A stretch of 64,000 nt of DNA. It comes from Halopenitus salinus. Lineage in GTDB: Archaea; Halobacteriota; Halobacteria; Halobacteriales; Haloferacaceae. The stretch covers positions 62,001-126,000 of the forward strand of contig NZ_JBHSXL010000010.1 of the NCBI RefSeq assembly GCF_042662125.1, written 5' to 3'. Below the pieces are notes generated by a model, which worked only from the letters and a program-made list of their open reading frames with translations, did not search any database and was not told where the DNA came from. This document shows positions 1 to 8,082 of this stretch, piece by piece (within the stretch, counting starts at the first letter, position 1; each line of letters opens with the position of its first letter). The position numbers were made by a program, and so were the translations under genes.

Positions 1-1
1 T

Positions 2-55
2 GACCGCGAGGTCGCCGCCGACGGCGGCGTTCGTGGCGACGGGGGCGATCGATGA
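2..55 (+). CDS. 3' end of an upstream gene, probably cbiT
   Basis: An open frame enters from the left edge and stops with TGA at 53-55, overlapping the ATG of cbiL by four bases (ATGA). Only 17 residues are visible, rich in Asp, Gly and Arg, so nothing in them identifies the product. Haloarchaeal cobalamin clusters usually have cbiT (cobalt-precorrin-7 C15-methyltransferase/decarboxylase) directly before cbiL, which is the only basis for the suggestion. The tight overlap shows it belongs to the same operon. Confidence 0.5.
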   Translation, partial: DREVAADGGVRGDGGDR

Positions 56-915
56 CCCTCTACGGCGTCGGCCTCGGCCCGGGCGAGGCCGACCTCCTCA
101 CCGTCCGGGGTCGGGAGGTCCTCGAGCGCGCCGACGTGGTCTACTCGCCGGGGCGCCTCTCGCGGTCCGTCGCGACCGAACACGTCCCGGACTCGCGGAT
201 CGGCGACCTCGATTTCCCCATGACGCGCGACGAGGACGAGCTCCGGGCCGCCTGGCGGGAGGCCGCGGCGGAGATCGCCCCGCGCGCTCGCGAGGGGACC
301 GCGGCGTTCGTCACCCTCGGCGACCCGAACGTCTACTCGACGTTCGGCCACCTCCGGCGAACGCTCTCGGCGTTTCACCCCGACGTCGACGTCGAGGTCG
401 TCCCCGGCGTGAGCGCCGTCACCGCCTTCACCACCGCGCTCGGCGTCGAGGTCGCGGCCGGGTCGAGCCTTGCGCTCCGGGAGGCGGCCCGCGGCGCGGC
501 CCCGACCGGCCCCGACCGCATGGTGCTGTTCAAGGTCACGGACGTCCCCGCGACCCACGAGAAGCTCGAGGCGGCGGGCTACGACGTCGTCTACGGTCGC
601 CGGCTCTACATGGAGCAGGGCGAGACGGTCGTCACGGACGAGCCGGACGAGCTCGCCGACCGGGACTACTACACGCTCGCGTACGCGGAACGGCGCGACC
701 TCGATTCGGAACTGCCGGCGACCGCGGCCTTCGAGTCGGAGGGGCGCGTGACGGACGGACCGAAGGTCACATCGAGCGAGCACTCGGACGCCGCGGGAAC
801 CGACGTCGAACGTCAGGAGATCGCCGAAAGCGAGGCATGCGGGGACGTCGCGCTCGGAAGCGGAGTCGCCGTCGATGGCCTCGGGTCCGCCCTCCGGAGG
901 AGGCGATCACGATGA
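52..915 (+). CDS. cbiL: Cobalt-factor II C20-methyltransferase CbiL
   Basis: 287-residue SAM-dependent tetrapyrrole methylase that methylates C20 of cobalt-factor II in the anaerobic corrin pathway. The N-terminus YGVGLGPGEADLLT is the family's glycine-rich first motif, GDPNVYS (about residues 90-96) is the second, and VVPGVSAVTA (about 116-125) the third. The C-terminal ~55 residues are a low-complexity acidic/basic tail beyond the usual end of the fold. The start ATG overlaps the preceding stop and its own stop overlaps the cbiF ATG, so translation is probably coupled through the operon. CbiL rather than CbiF/CbiH is chosen because of the short N-terminus and the YSPGRLSRS segment near residue 35. 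Confidence 0.88.
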   Translation: MTLYGVGLGPGEADLLTVRGREVLERADVVYSPGRLSRSVATEHVPDSRIGDLDFPMTRDEDELRAAWREAAAEIAPRAREGTAAFVTLGDPNVYSTFGHLRRTLSAFHPDVDVEVVPGVSAVTAFTTALGVEVAAGSSLALREAARGAAPTGPDRMVLFKVTDVPATHEKLEAAGYDVVYGRRLYMEQGETVVTDEPDELADRDYYTLAYAERRDLDSELPATAAFESEGRVTDGPKVTSSEHSDAAGTDVERQEIAESEACGDVALGSGVAVDGLGSALRRRRSR

Positions 916-1958
916 CGGGGTCGGGAGGCTCGCCCGACGCCGGGGACACCGGGGACACCGGGGACACCGAGGACGCCACCGACCCGCAGGAGGCGATCGA
1001 CGCCCGGACGGCCGCCGAGGCGGACGGACGCGATCCCCGGATCCAGGAACGAACCGCGGGCGAGGTCGGGGAGGGGATCCCGTTCATCGGGGCCGGTCCC
1101 GGCGATCCGGGACTGCTCACCGTGACGGGACGCGAGCTCGTCGAGGAGGCGGACCTCGTCGTCCACGCCGGCTCGCTCGTCAACAGCGAGCTGCTCGAGG
1201 CGTACTGCGCAGACGCCGAGCTGGTCTCGAGCGTCGGCAAGGACCTCGAGGAGCTGATCCCGTTGATGCGCGACGCCCACGAGGCGGGACGGAACGTGGT
1301 CCGCCTCCACAGCGGCGATCCGGCGATCTACGGTGCGGCCCTCGAGCAGATGGACGCGCTCGAACACGAGGGCGTCTCCACCTACCTCGTCCCGGGGGTC
1401 ACCTCGGCGTTCGCCGCCAGCGCGACCCTTCGAACCCAGCTCACGCTGAACGGCGTCGCCAACCACGTCGCGTTCACCCGCCCGCAGGGCCGGACGCTCG
1501 ACCCCGAGGACGACCACATCGGCGAGTTCGTCGAGATGGGCGACGTGACGACCTGCATCTACCTCGGGACCCACGCGATCCCCGAGACGATGGACCGACT
1601 TCTCGAGGACGGCCACGACCCCGAGACGCCGGTGGCCGTGGTCTATCACGCCTCCTGGCCCGACGAGGACGTGATCGAGGGGACGATCGAGACGATCGGC
1701 GAGGCGGTCGAGGAGGCGGGCTACCGCGCCTCCGCGCTCGTCGTGATCGGCGACGCGGCGCGCAAGACCGGCTACGAACGGTCGTACCTGTACGGCGACT
1801 GGGCGAACCGCGGATCGGATGCGGCCGAGGGGAACGATCCCAACGAGGCGGCCGACGCCGGCGATGTGGACGGCGCGACCGGGGACGATGACGCGCCGGG
1901 AACGGCCGACGCGGCCGGTACGACCGGGACGAGCGAAGCGAACGAGGCGGACGACTGA
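912..1958 (+). CDS. cbiF: Cobalt-precorrin-4 C11-methyltransferase CbiF
   Basis: 348 residues. Transfers a methyl group to C11 of cobalt-precorrin-4. The tetrapyrrole methylase core starts with PFIGAGPGDPGLLTV near residue 57, followed by VVHAGSLVNSELL, HSGDPAIYGA and VPGVTSAFAASA, which are typical of CbiF/CobM. Residues 1-55 are an acidic Gly-Asp-Thr leader partly built from three 9-base DNA repeats, and the last ~50 residues are another acidic tail. The frame stays open upstream to 33, but the ATG at 912 overlaps the cbiL stop in the usual ATGA manner and is the natural start. Confidence 0.9.
   Translation: MTGSGGSPDAGDTGDTGDTEDATDPQEAIDARTAAEADGRDPRIQERTAGEVGEGIPFIGAGPGDPGLLTVTGRELVEEADLVVHAGSLVNSELLEAYCADAELVSSVGKDLEELIPLMRDAHEAGRNVVRLHSGDPAIYGAALEQMDALEHEGVSTYLVPGVTSAFAASATLRTQLTLNGVANHVAFTRPQGRTLDPEDDHIGEFVEMGDVTTCIYLGTHAIPETMDRLLEDGHDPETPVAVVYHASWPDEDVIEGTIETIGEAVEEAGYRASALVVIGDAARKTGYERSYLYGDWANRGSDAAEGNDPNEAADAGDVDGATGDDDAPGTADAAGTTGTSEANEADD
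942..968 (+). repeat. Three tandem 9-base repeats in the cbiF leader
   Basis: GGGGACACC occurs three times head to tail and encodes Gly-Asp-Thr repeats; a fourth, diverged copy (GAGGACGCC) follows. It is in frame and probably a slippage-prone acidic linker, not a regulatory array. Confidence 0.8.
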
Positions 1959-1983
1959 TCACCATGACCCGACCGATTCACCG

Positions 1984-3099
1984 ATGAGTACGGACACAGA
2001 CGCCGACACCGATACCGGCACGACGACGGACGACGCATCGAACGGCTCGAACACCGGCAGATCGAACGCCGCCAACCCGAACGCCGATGGCTCGAACGCC
2101 GACGATTCCGGCGGCCACTGTTCCACCCCCGACTCGGACGGCGAGGTGGCGGAGGAGATCGCGATCGTGAGCTTCGAGCGCAAGCTCGAGACGGCCGAGG
2201 AGATCGTCGACGGTCTCGCGGACGAGTACGACAGCATCGACGTCATCGAGTACCACGGCGACGTCTTCGCGGAACACTGGGGCGAGTACGACTGCTTCGT
2301 CGGGCTCATGGCCTCGGGGATCGCGATGCGAAAGACCGCACCCCTCCTCGACGACAAGTGGGACGACCCCGCCATCGTGGTCGTCGACGAGGCGCTCACC
2401 TGGGCGATCCCGATCACGGGCGGCCACCACGGCGCGAACCAGGTCGCCCACGATCTCTCGAAGCTCGGCGCGGTCCCGGCGATGACCACCGCGAGCGAGG
2501 CGGCGGGCAAACAGGGCGTCGAGAGCAGGGCGAAGGCGCTCGACAGCCACGTCGTCAACGGCGACTCCACGGTGGCGACGAACCTCGCCGTCCTCAACGA
2601 CGAACTCGGACCGGTCGCGCGCCTCGACGGGCCGCGGGCGGTCCTCGTCGACGACGACGTGACCGTCCTCAAGCGGAACGGCGGAAGCGGCGCCGACGAT
2701 GCGGACGGCGCCGACGATGCGACTGACGCCGACGACCGCGTCGTCCTCGGCACCGGCACCGTCTCGGGCGTCGACGAGGAGCAGGTCCTCGACGCCTGGG
2801 AGAGGGCCCTCGACGACCTCGATCTGACGGTCGAGAACGTCGACTTCGTGGCCACCGGGACCAGAAAGGAGGGCGAGGAGGGGCTCTACGCGGCGGCGGA
2901 GGCGATCGGCGCCGGCGTCGTGCTCTTCGAGAAGGAGACGCTCCTCGAGTTCGAGGGTCCCTCGCCGTCCCGCTCGAAGGAGCTGATCGGCTGGCCGGGC
3001 ATCGCGGAGGCGTCGGCGATCGCCGGCGGCCGCGAGCACGAACTCGCCCGCGAGAAGGAGCGGTTCGACGACGCCGTGACCGTGGCGGTGGGGCGGTAG
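1984..3099 (+). CDS. cbiG: Cobalt-precorrin-5A hydrolase CbiG
   Basis: 371 residues. CbiG opens the delta-lactone of cobalt-precorrin-5A and releases acetaldehyde, the ring-contraction step of the anaerobic pathway. Residues ~58-190 match the CbiG N-terminal part (IVSFERKLETAEEI, FVGLMASGIAMRKTAPLL, WAIPITGGHHGANQVA). The C-terminal domain carries VATGTRKEGEEGLYAAAEA and a PSPSRSKELIGWPGIAEA segment. Residues 1-55 form a low-complexity Asp/Asn/Ser/Thr leader, as in its neighbours. The ATG at 1984 lies 25 bases after the cbiF stop; the frame remains open further upstream inside cbiF but without a sensible start. One base separates its stop from cbiH1. Confidence 0.9.
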   Translation: MSTDTDADTDTGTTTDDASNGSNTGRSNAANPNADGSNADDSGGHCSTPDSDGEVAEEIAIVSFERKLETAEEIVDGLADEYDSIDVIEYHGDVFAEHWGEYDCFVGLMASGIAMRKTAPLLDDKWDDPAIVVVDEALTWAIPITGGHHGANQVAHDLSKLGAVPAMTTASEAAGKQGVESRAKALDSHVVNGDSTVATNLAVLNDELGPVARLDGPRAVLVDDDVTVLKRNGGSGADDADGADDATDADDRVVLGTGTVSGVDEEQVLDAWERALDDLDLTVENVDFVATGTRKEGEEGLYAAAEAIGAGVVLFEKETLLEFEGPSPSRSKELIGWPGIAEASAIAGGREHELAREKERFDDAVTVAVGR

Positions 3100-3100
3100 A

Positions 3101-4060
3101 ATGGCGGCTGATGAATCGGAATCGGCCGTCGCCGACGCCGACCTCGGAACCCTCTACGTCGTCGGGATCGGCCCCGGACTCCCGCACGCGATGACCCAGC
3201 GAGCACGGGACGTGATCGCCACCGCCGACTGCGTGATCGCCTCGAACCTCTATCAGGAGTTCCTGCGACGCGACGGGACCCTGCCGCCCGAGAGCGCGGC
3301 GGTCGAGGAGGCGGGCGATCCCGCGGCCACGGACGGCGGGGCGACCGCATCCGTCGGCGACGACGGCGACGGGGCCGGGACCGGAACCGGAACCGGGACG
3401 GTCCTGGAGCGTCCGAACGGGACCCGACAGACGCTCGTTCGGTCGTCGATGGGCCGCCAGATCGAGCTCGCGAAGGAAGCCTTCGAGCGCGTGCGCGCCG
3501 GCGAGGACGTCGCGCACGTCTCCGGGGGCGACCCGAACGTCTACGGGAAGAGCGACCTGCTGTTCACGATGGCCGACGCCGAGGACGCCCGCGACGTCCC
3601 GATCGAGGTGGTGCCGGGCGTGACCGCGGCGCTCGGCGGGGCCGCGAACCTCGGGGCGCCGCTGTCGAACGACTTCTGTACGGTCTCGCTTTCGGACAAG
3701 TGGCGCGGCTGGGAGGAGATCGAGGAGAAGCTGCGGGCGGCCGCGATCAGCGGGTTCGTGATCGTCCTCTACAACTGCTGGCGCGACTACGAGCGCGCGA
3801 TCGAGGTGATCCGCGAGGAGCGCTCCGACGACGTGCCGGTCGGCATCTTCAACGACGCCGGCCGCGGCGACGCCGGGCGCAACCTCGAGGACGAGACCCA
3901 CACGATCACCACCCTCGGCGAGGCGACGGCGCACGACGAGGAGGTCGGCGGGATGGGGACCTCCATCCTCGTCGGCACCCACGAGACGACCGTCTGGGAG
4001 AACGACCACGGCGAACACCTCGTCACCCCGCGCGGCGGGCGTGACGTCGACGACTTCTGA
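3101..4060 (+). CDS. cbiH1: Precorrin-3B C17-methyltransferase family protein CbiH1
   Basis: 319 residues, tetrapyrrole methylase. LYVVGIGPGLPHAMT (from about residue 17), SGGDPNVYGKSDLL and VVPGVTAALGGAANLGAPLS are the three family motifs; the SDKWRGWEEIEEKL and FVIVLYNCWRDYERA segments are typical of CbiH/CobJ, which methylates C17 and contracts the ring. A Gly/Thr/Asp-rich insertion of roughly 45 residues (about 64-108) interrupts the region after the first motif. A second CbiH follows directly. Which of the two performs the C17 reaction cannot be decided from the sequence. Confidence 0.85.
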   Translation: MAADESESAVADADLGTLYVVGIGPGLPHAMTQRARDVIATADCVIASNLYQEFLRRDGTLPPESAAVEEAGDPAATDGGATASVGDDGDGAGTGTGTGTVLERPNGTRQTLVRSSMGRQIELAKEAFERVRAGEDVAHVSGGDPNVYGKSDLLFTMADAEDARDVPIEVVPGVTAALGGAANLGAPLSNDFCTVSLSDKWRGWEEIEEKLRAAAISGFVIVLYNCWRDYERAIEVIREERSDDVPVGIFNDAGRGDAGRNLEDETHTITTLGEATAHDEEVGGMGTSILVGTHETTVWENDHGEHLVTPRGGRDVDDF

Positions 4061-4062
4061 TC

Positions 4063-5136
4063 ATGAGCACGAACGACGCCACCGACACGACGGAATCGAC
4101 CGATACGACCGATGCGATGGACGCGACCGACGCGATCGACGCGACGAAAACGAACGACGAATCGACCGCCGCCTCCGGCAGCTCCGCGTCGACCTGTGGC
4201 GCGGCGAGCTCCGCCACCGACGACGACTCCGGGTCCGCCTGCGGAGCGTCGAACCCGAGTTCGAGTGCGGGTTCGGAGTCGACGTGCGGCGGCTCGACGG
4301 CTACGTCGAAGAGGGACGCCACGGACGAGCGGGTGGAGTCGACCGTCGACGACTTCGAGGGCGACCCGGGCCGCCTCGTGGCGGTCGGGCTCGGCCCCGG
4401 CGAGCCGGAGGGGATGACCGCGCGCGCCCGTCGAGCGCTCCTCGAGGCCGAACACGTCGTCGGCTACACGACCTACATCGAGCTGCTCCCCGACGAGGTG
4501 ACCGAGTCGGCCGAGGAGCTCTACGACACGCCGATGTGCGGGGAGGTCTCCCGGACCGAGGAGGCGATAGACCGGGCCCTCGCCGGCAACGACGTCGCGA
4601 TCGTCGGCAGCGGCGACCCGAACGTCTACGCGCTCGCGGGACTCGCGCTCGAGATCCTCGAGTCGAAGGGCGCGACCGCCTCGGCGGTCGATTTCGAGGT
4701 CGTCCCCGGCGTTCCCGCGGCCCAGTCGTGTGGCGCCCGGCTCGGCGCCCCCCTCGTCAACGACACCGTCAGCGTCTCGCTTTCGGACCACCTGACGCCG
4801 ATGTCGGAGATCGAATCCCGGCTCCACGCCGTCGCCCCCGAGGGGTTCACGATCGCGATCTACAACCCCTGGAGCCGCAAGCGCCGCGAGAACTTCGAGA
4901 CGTGCTGTGAGATCCTGCTCGAACACCGCGACCCGGAGACGCCAGTCGGCGTCGTCCACGGCGCGGGCCGCGACGACGAACGCGTCGAGATCGTCGAACT
5001 CGGCGAGCTGGAGGAGCTCGGCGAGAGCGATCTGATCGACATGACGACCACGATCCTCGTCGGCAACGAGGAGACCTACGTCTTCGACGACCGGATGGTG
5101 ACGCCGCGGGGCTACGAGTCCAAGTATGACTACTGA
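4063..5136 (+). CDS. cbiH2: Precorrin-3B C17-methyltransferase family protein CbiH2 with Cys-repeat leader
   Basis: 357 residues. The methylase core begins at about residue 104 (RLVAVGLGPGEPEGMTARA) and includes IVGSGDPNVYALAGLALE, VVPGVPAAQSCGARLGAPL, SLSDHLTPMSEIESRL and FTIAIYNPWSRKRREN, all CbiH/CobJ hallmarks. The first ~100 residues are low complexity: Thr-Asp repeats, then three 15-residue units each with a Cys (Cys45, Cys60, Cys75). These cysteines could hold a metal or Fe-S cluster, or act in redox, but that is inference. The ATG follows the cbiH1 stop by two bases, and the 3' end overlaps the ferredoxin gene by 11 bases. Confidence 0.85.
   Translation: MSTNDATDTTESTDTTDAMDATDAIDATKTNDESTAASGSSASTCGAASSATDDDSGSACGASNPSSSAGSESTCGGSTATSKRDATDERVESTVDDFEGDPGRLVAVGLGPGEPEGMTARARRALLEAEHVVGYTTYIELLPDEVTESAEELYDTPMCGEVSRTEEAIDRALAGNDVAIVGSGDPNVYALAGLALEILESKGATASAVDFEVVPGVPAAQSCGARLGAPLVNDTVSVSLSDHLTPMSEIESRLHAVAPEGFTIAIYNPWSRKRRENFETCCEILLEHRDPETPVGVVHGAGRDDERVEIVELGELEELGESDLIDMTTTILVGNEETYVFDDRMVTPRGYESKYDY
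4189..4323 (+). repeat. Three 45-base coding repeats with one Cys codon each
   Basis: Codons for Ser-(Thr/Ala)-Cys-Gly recur at 4189, 4234 and 4279, exactly 45 bases apart, in the CbiH2 leader. The rest of each unit is Ser/Ala/Asp-rich and poorly conserved, so the Cys period is kept while the DNA has diverged. Confidence 0.7.
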
Positions 5137-5467
5137 ATCCTCCCACCGGAGCGAGACGACGGAGGCAGATCACGACCGCGAGGCCTACCGCGTCACCCTC
5201 GACCGGGACGCCTGTGAGGGGATCTTCGCCTGTCTCGTCCGCGACGACCGATTCCGCGAGGCCGCAGACGGACTGGCGGCGATCGAGGGAGCCGGCCCGG
5301 CCGGTAAACCCACGAACGCCGACGGGGAATCGCACGGAACCGTCGTCGCCCGGTTCGAGGACGATCGGCTCGCGGACGCCGAGCGGGCCGCGGCGGCCTG
5401 TCCGGTGGACGCGATCGAGGTCGAGGTCCCCGAGAACGACACGATCGAGGTGGTCGCGGATGAGTGA
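5126..5467 (+). CDS. Ferredoxin-like protein of the cbi operon
   Basis: 113 residues. The visible cysteines are in DACEGIFACLVRD (C-x5-C) and AACPVDAIEVE (C-P), a three-Cys arrangement like that of single-cluster 3Fe-4S (or incomplete 4Fe-4S) ferredoxins; the central ~50 residues are Gly/Ala-rich. It starts inside the end of cbiH2 and its stop overlaps the next gene, so it is co-expressed with them. Likely an electron donor for a reductive corrin step, by position. Some bacterial CbiH proteins (CbiH60) carry a C-terminal Fe-S domain, so this may be the unfused equivalent working with CbiH2; that is inference. Confidence 0.75.
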   Translation: MTTESSHRSETTEADHDREAYRVTLDRDACEGIFACLVRDDRFREAADGLAAIEGAGPAGKPTNADGESHGTVVARFEDDRLADAERAAAACPVDAIEVEVPENDTIEVVADE

Positions 5468-6194
5468 CGCCGATCCGTCCCCTGCCGGCGGGACTCACGC
5501 GATCGAGCCCGTCGATGACCTGCTGGCTTCGGGTCCGGAGACGGCGTACTTCTGGGGTCGCGTGGCCGGCGACGGCGAACTGACCGAAACCTCCATCACG
5601 ACGCGCGCCGGCGACGAGACCGCCGCGGACGCGCTCGCGGCGGTCGCGGGGACGAGCCGGACCGGGACCGACCACCGCGTCGCCGCTCGCGAGTCGGCCC
5701 ACGACGCCTCGATCGTCCGGTTCGAGGACGAACACGAGATCCGCGTCGTCGGCGCGCCGGCCGAACGCGCCAGCGCGGCGTTCGGACTCCCGATCGACGG
5801 GGAACCGGGGGGCTACCGGTTCGACGCCTTCCGTGAGAACCGCCGGCAGCTCGTTCGGGGACTGTTGGAGGCCTGCGGCACCGTCTGCTTCCGCGAGTCG
5901 TCGGCCTCCGTCGGCGTCTCGTTCGTCCACGACGACCGGGCGCTCCTCGAGACGATCCGCTCGCAGCTGTCGGCCGCCGAGGTGCACGCCCCGAGCGACG
6001 ACCTCTCCGAGACCTCCTCGGGCGGCTACTGGTTCGGACTGGCCGACGAAGCCGACGTCGCCGGGTTCGCCGAGTGGGTCTACGCCGGGAGCGACGAGTC
6101 CGGCCTGTACGCGGACGACCGGCGCGCGAAGCTCCGACGAAGCGTCGAGCGCGCGACCGGGGCGGCGGTGGGCGAGCTGGAGGAGTCACCGTGA
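5460..6194 (+). CDS. Degenerate LAGLIDADG-fold protein of the cobalamin operon, function unknown
   Basis: 244 residues, not assignable to a cobalamin enzyme. The layout resembles a two-motif LAGLIDADG homing endonuclease. Residues 27-41 (ETAYFWGRVAGDGEL) match the first helix motif with its GDG; residues 129-142 (RQLVRGLLEACGTV) match the second motif but with Cys139 where the catalytic Asp should be. The C-terminal stretch 200-226 (AGFAEWVYAGSDESGLY then a basic run) resembles the tail that follows the second domain in such enzymes. There is no intein or intron context: it is a free-standing operon gene overlapping both neighbours. Known precedent: WhiA regulators use this fold without nuclease activity. 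A DNA-binding regulator or a recruited structural role is possible; a missing corrin enzyme cannot be excluded. Confidence 0.6.
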   Translation: MSDADPSPAGGTHAIEPVDDLLASGPETAYFWGRVAGDGELTETSITTRAGDETAADALAAVAGTSRTGTDHRVAARESAHDASIVRFEDEHEIRVVGAPAERASAAFGLPIDGEPGGYRFDAFRENRRQLVRGLLEACGTVCFRESSASVGVSFVHDDRALLETIRSQLSAAEVHAPSDDLSETSSGGYWFGLADEADVAGFAEWVYAGSDESGLYADDRRAKLRRSVERATGAAVGELEESP

Positions 6195-7471
6195 CGACGA
6201 GTTCCGACGCCGTTGGCCTCGGGGACGGTTCGTCCCGGTCCGGTGACCCCTCCAGCGCGTCGGCATCCCCGATCGACCCCGACGAGGAGGCCGTGCTGCT
6301 CGTCGGCCACGGCTCGCGGCGCGAACGGTCGAACGAGCAGGTTCGCGAGCTCGCGGCCGGCCTGGAGGACCGGCTCGGCATCCCCGTCGACGCGGGGTTC
6401 ATCGAGCTCGCGTCGCCGTCGATCGACGAGGCGATCGCCGGGCTCGCGGCGAGCGTCTCGCGGATCGCCGTCGTCCAGCTGTCGCTTTTCGCGGCGAGCC
6501 ACGTGAAGGCCGACGTCCCGCTCGCGGTTCGGTCGGCCCGGTCGGCGCATCCGGACGTCGAGATCCACAACGGGTCGCATCTGGGGATCCATCCCGCCAT
6601 CGTCGACCTGCTCGACGACCGGGCCGCGGCGGTCGAGGCCGAACTGGGCGCCGATCGCGACGAGGACGAGGTGGCGGTCGTCCTCTGTGCCCGGGGATCC
6701 AGCGATCCCGACGCCAACGGCGACGTCCACAAGCTCGCCCGGCTGCTCCGGGAGGGGCGCGCCTTCGATCGCGTCGCCGCGTCGTTCATCGGCGTGACGG
6801 AGCCTCGCCTCGAGGAGACGCTCCATCGGGTCGCCACGGCCCGGCCGGACGCGGTCGTCGTGCTCCCGTACATGCTCGGCGACGGCGTGTTGACGGAGCG
6901 CATTCGCGAGGGGGCCGCCGAGTTCGACGCGGAGTACCCCTACGTCGACGCCGCGGCCGGCGATCCGCTCGGGACCGACTCGCGGCTGCTCGACGTCCTC
7001 GGCGACCGCTGGCAGGCTGCCCGGACCGGAAGCGTCGAGATGTCGTGTGACACCTGCAAGCACAAGGTCGAGCTGGACGGCTACGAGGAGGACGTCGGCG
7101 GCGCCCGTGCGATGTTGCGGGCCGTGACCCACCGCGAGTCGCACGCTGATCGCGAGGACGTCGACGACGATCCCCACGCCCACGATACGCCCGACGCGCA
7201 CGTCGCGGTCTGTACCAACCAGACCTGTGCGGCCGACGGGGCGCCGGCGGTCCTCGAGCGCCTTCGCCAGGCCGTTCGCGACTCGGACGCCTGCGAGGCG
7301 CGCATCACCCGATCGTCGTGTCTCGGACGCTGCGGCGACGGGCCGATGGTGGCCGTCTACCCCGACGGCGTCTGGTACGGCGACGTCGACGAATCGGACG
7401 CCGGACGAATCGTCTCCTCGCACCTCGATCGGGGACGGATCGTCTCCGATCTGGTCGACGTCACGCTGTGA
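6191..7471 (+). CDS. cbiX: Sirohydrochlorin cobaltochelatase CbiX, long form with 2Fe-2S domain
   Basis: 426 residues with GTG start at 6191, overlapping the previous stop (GTGA). Inserts Co2+ into sirohydrochlorin at the start of the anaerobic route. The chelatase half starts with AVLLVGHGSRRERSNEQ, whose His is the expected metal ligand, and a second copy of the fold begins at VVLCARGSSDPDANG. A linker has a CXXC-type motif (SCDTCKHKVELDGYEEDVGG). The C-terminal ~95 residues form a thioredoxin-like 2Fe-2S ferredoxin domain with CTNQTC and SSCLGRC. A His/Asp-rich stretch (HRESHADRED onward) lies between the linker and this domain. ATG codons further upstream lie inside the previous gene. Confidence 0.9.
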   Translation: MTTSSDAVGLGDGSSRSGDPSSASASPIDPDEEAVLLVGHGSRRERSNEQVRELAAGLEDRLGIPVDAGFIELASPSIDEAIAGLAASVSRIAVVQLSLFAASHVKADVPLAVRSARSAHPDVEIHNGSHLGIHPAIVDLLDDRAAAVEAELGADRDEDEVAVVLCARGSSDPDANGDVHKLARLLREGRAFDRVAASFIGVTEPRLEETLHRVATARPDAVVVLPYMLGDGVLTERIREGAAEFDAEYPYVDAAAGDPLGTDSRLLDVLGDRWQAARTGSVEMSCDTCKHKVELDGYEEDVGGARAMLRAVTHRESHADREDVDDDPHAHDTPDAHVAVCTNQTCAADGAPAVLERLRQAVRDSDACEARITRSSCLGRCGDGPMVAVYPDGVWYGDVDESDAGRIVSSHLDRGRIVSDLVDVTL

Positions 7472-7551
7472 GGCCACGATAGGACGGACCGATACGAACA
7501 TTTACGAACGACTTGCGAACCACTTACCGGACACACGGAACATCCACACAC

Positions 7552-7923
7552 ATGAGCTGTCACGAACTCGAAGCGCTACGACTCGGAGTGATGAACGTCC
7601 TCGGCACCGAGGACCGAACCGCCCGCGAACACGCGGAGGCCGAACTGGAGGGCCATCTGGAGGGTCCGATCGAGGCGCTCGCGAACGCGGAGACGCTCGA
7701 CGCGATCGAGCGTCACCTCGATGCGGCCCTCGTCGACCTGGAGGCCGAGGTCGCAGAGACCGATTCCGCCGATCCGGAGTACGACTACCTGCGCGGCCGG
7801 CTCGTCGCCGTTCGCGACGCCGAACGCGCCGTGCGCCGGCTGACCGACCAGGGCGAGAGCCTCCTCGATGGACTCGGGGACGCCCACGACGTGCTCCACG
7901 AGACGTTCCCGGCCGAGGAGTGA
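7552..7923 (+). CDS. DUF3209 family protein
   Basis: 123 residues, all-alpha and acidic, starting MSCHELEALRLGVMNVLG, which I recognise as DUF3209, a small family found beside cbiX in haloarchaea and some bacteria. No enzyme motif is visible; the N-terminal Cys3-His4 pair could bind a metal. It sits 80 bases after cbiX, so it may have its own promoter. The frame is open back to 7513 but the ATG at 7552 gives the family's usual N-terminus. Role in cobalamin synthesis is inferred from context only. Confidence 0.75.
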   Translation: MSCHELEALRLGVMNVLGTEDRTAREHAEAELEGHLEGPIEALANAETLDAIERHLDAALVDLEAEVAETDSADPEYDYLRGRLVAVRDAERAVRRLTDQGESLLDGLGDAHDVLHETFPAEE

Positions 7924-8082
7924 GCGGTTTGCGGCCGGGTGGTTGACGATTTTCGGTCGAGAAGGTGACGACTCCCGGTCGAGGAATTTAACGCCGCCGG
8001 TCGAGAAACGCACCCTCCCGTCCTCGCGAACTTTTGACGGAACCGCACCCATTCGAAGTCGCGCTTCTCCGAGATCTCGACG

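Noticed and set aside
33..911. Upstream extension of the CbiF frame
   Set aside because: The extension overlaps all of cbiL, is Arg-rich nonsense, and ATG 912 gives a normal start with ATGA coupling.
4063..4365. Possibility that the CbiH2 leader is an upstream separate small gene
   Set aside because: There is no stop codon between the Cys repeats and the methylase core, and a single frame with ATG 4063 placed two bases after cbiH1 explains it.
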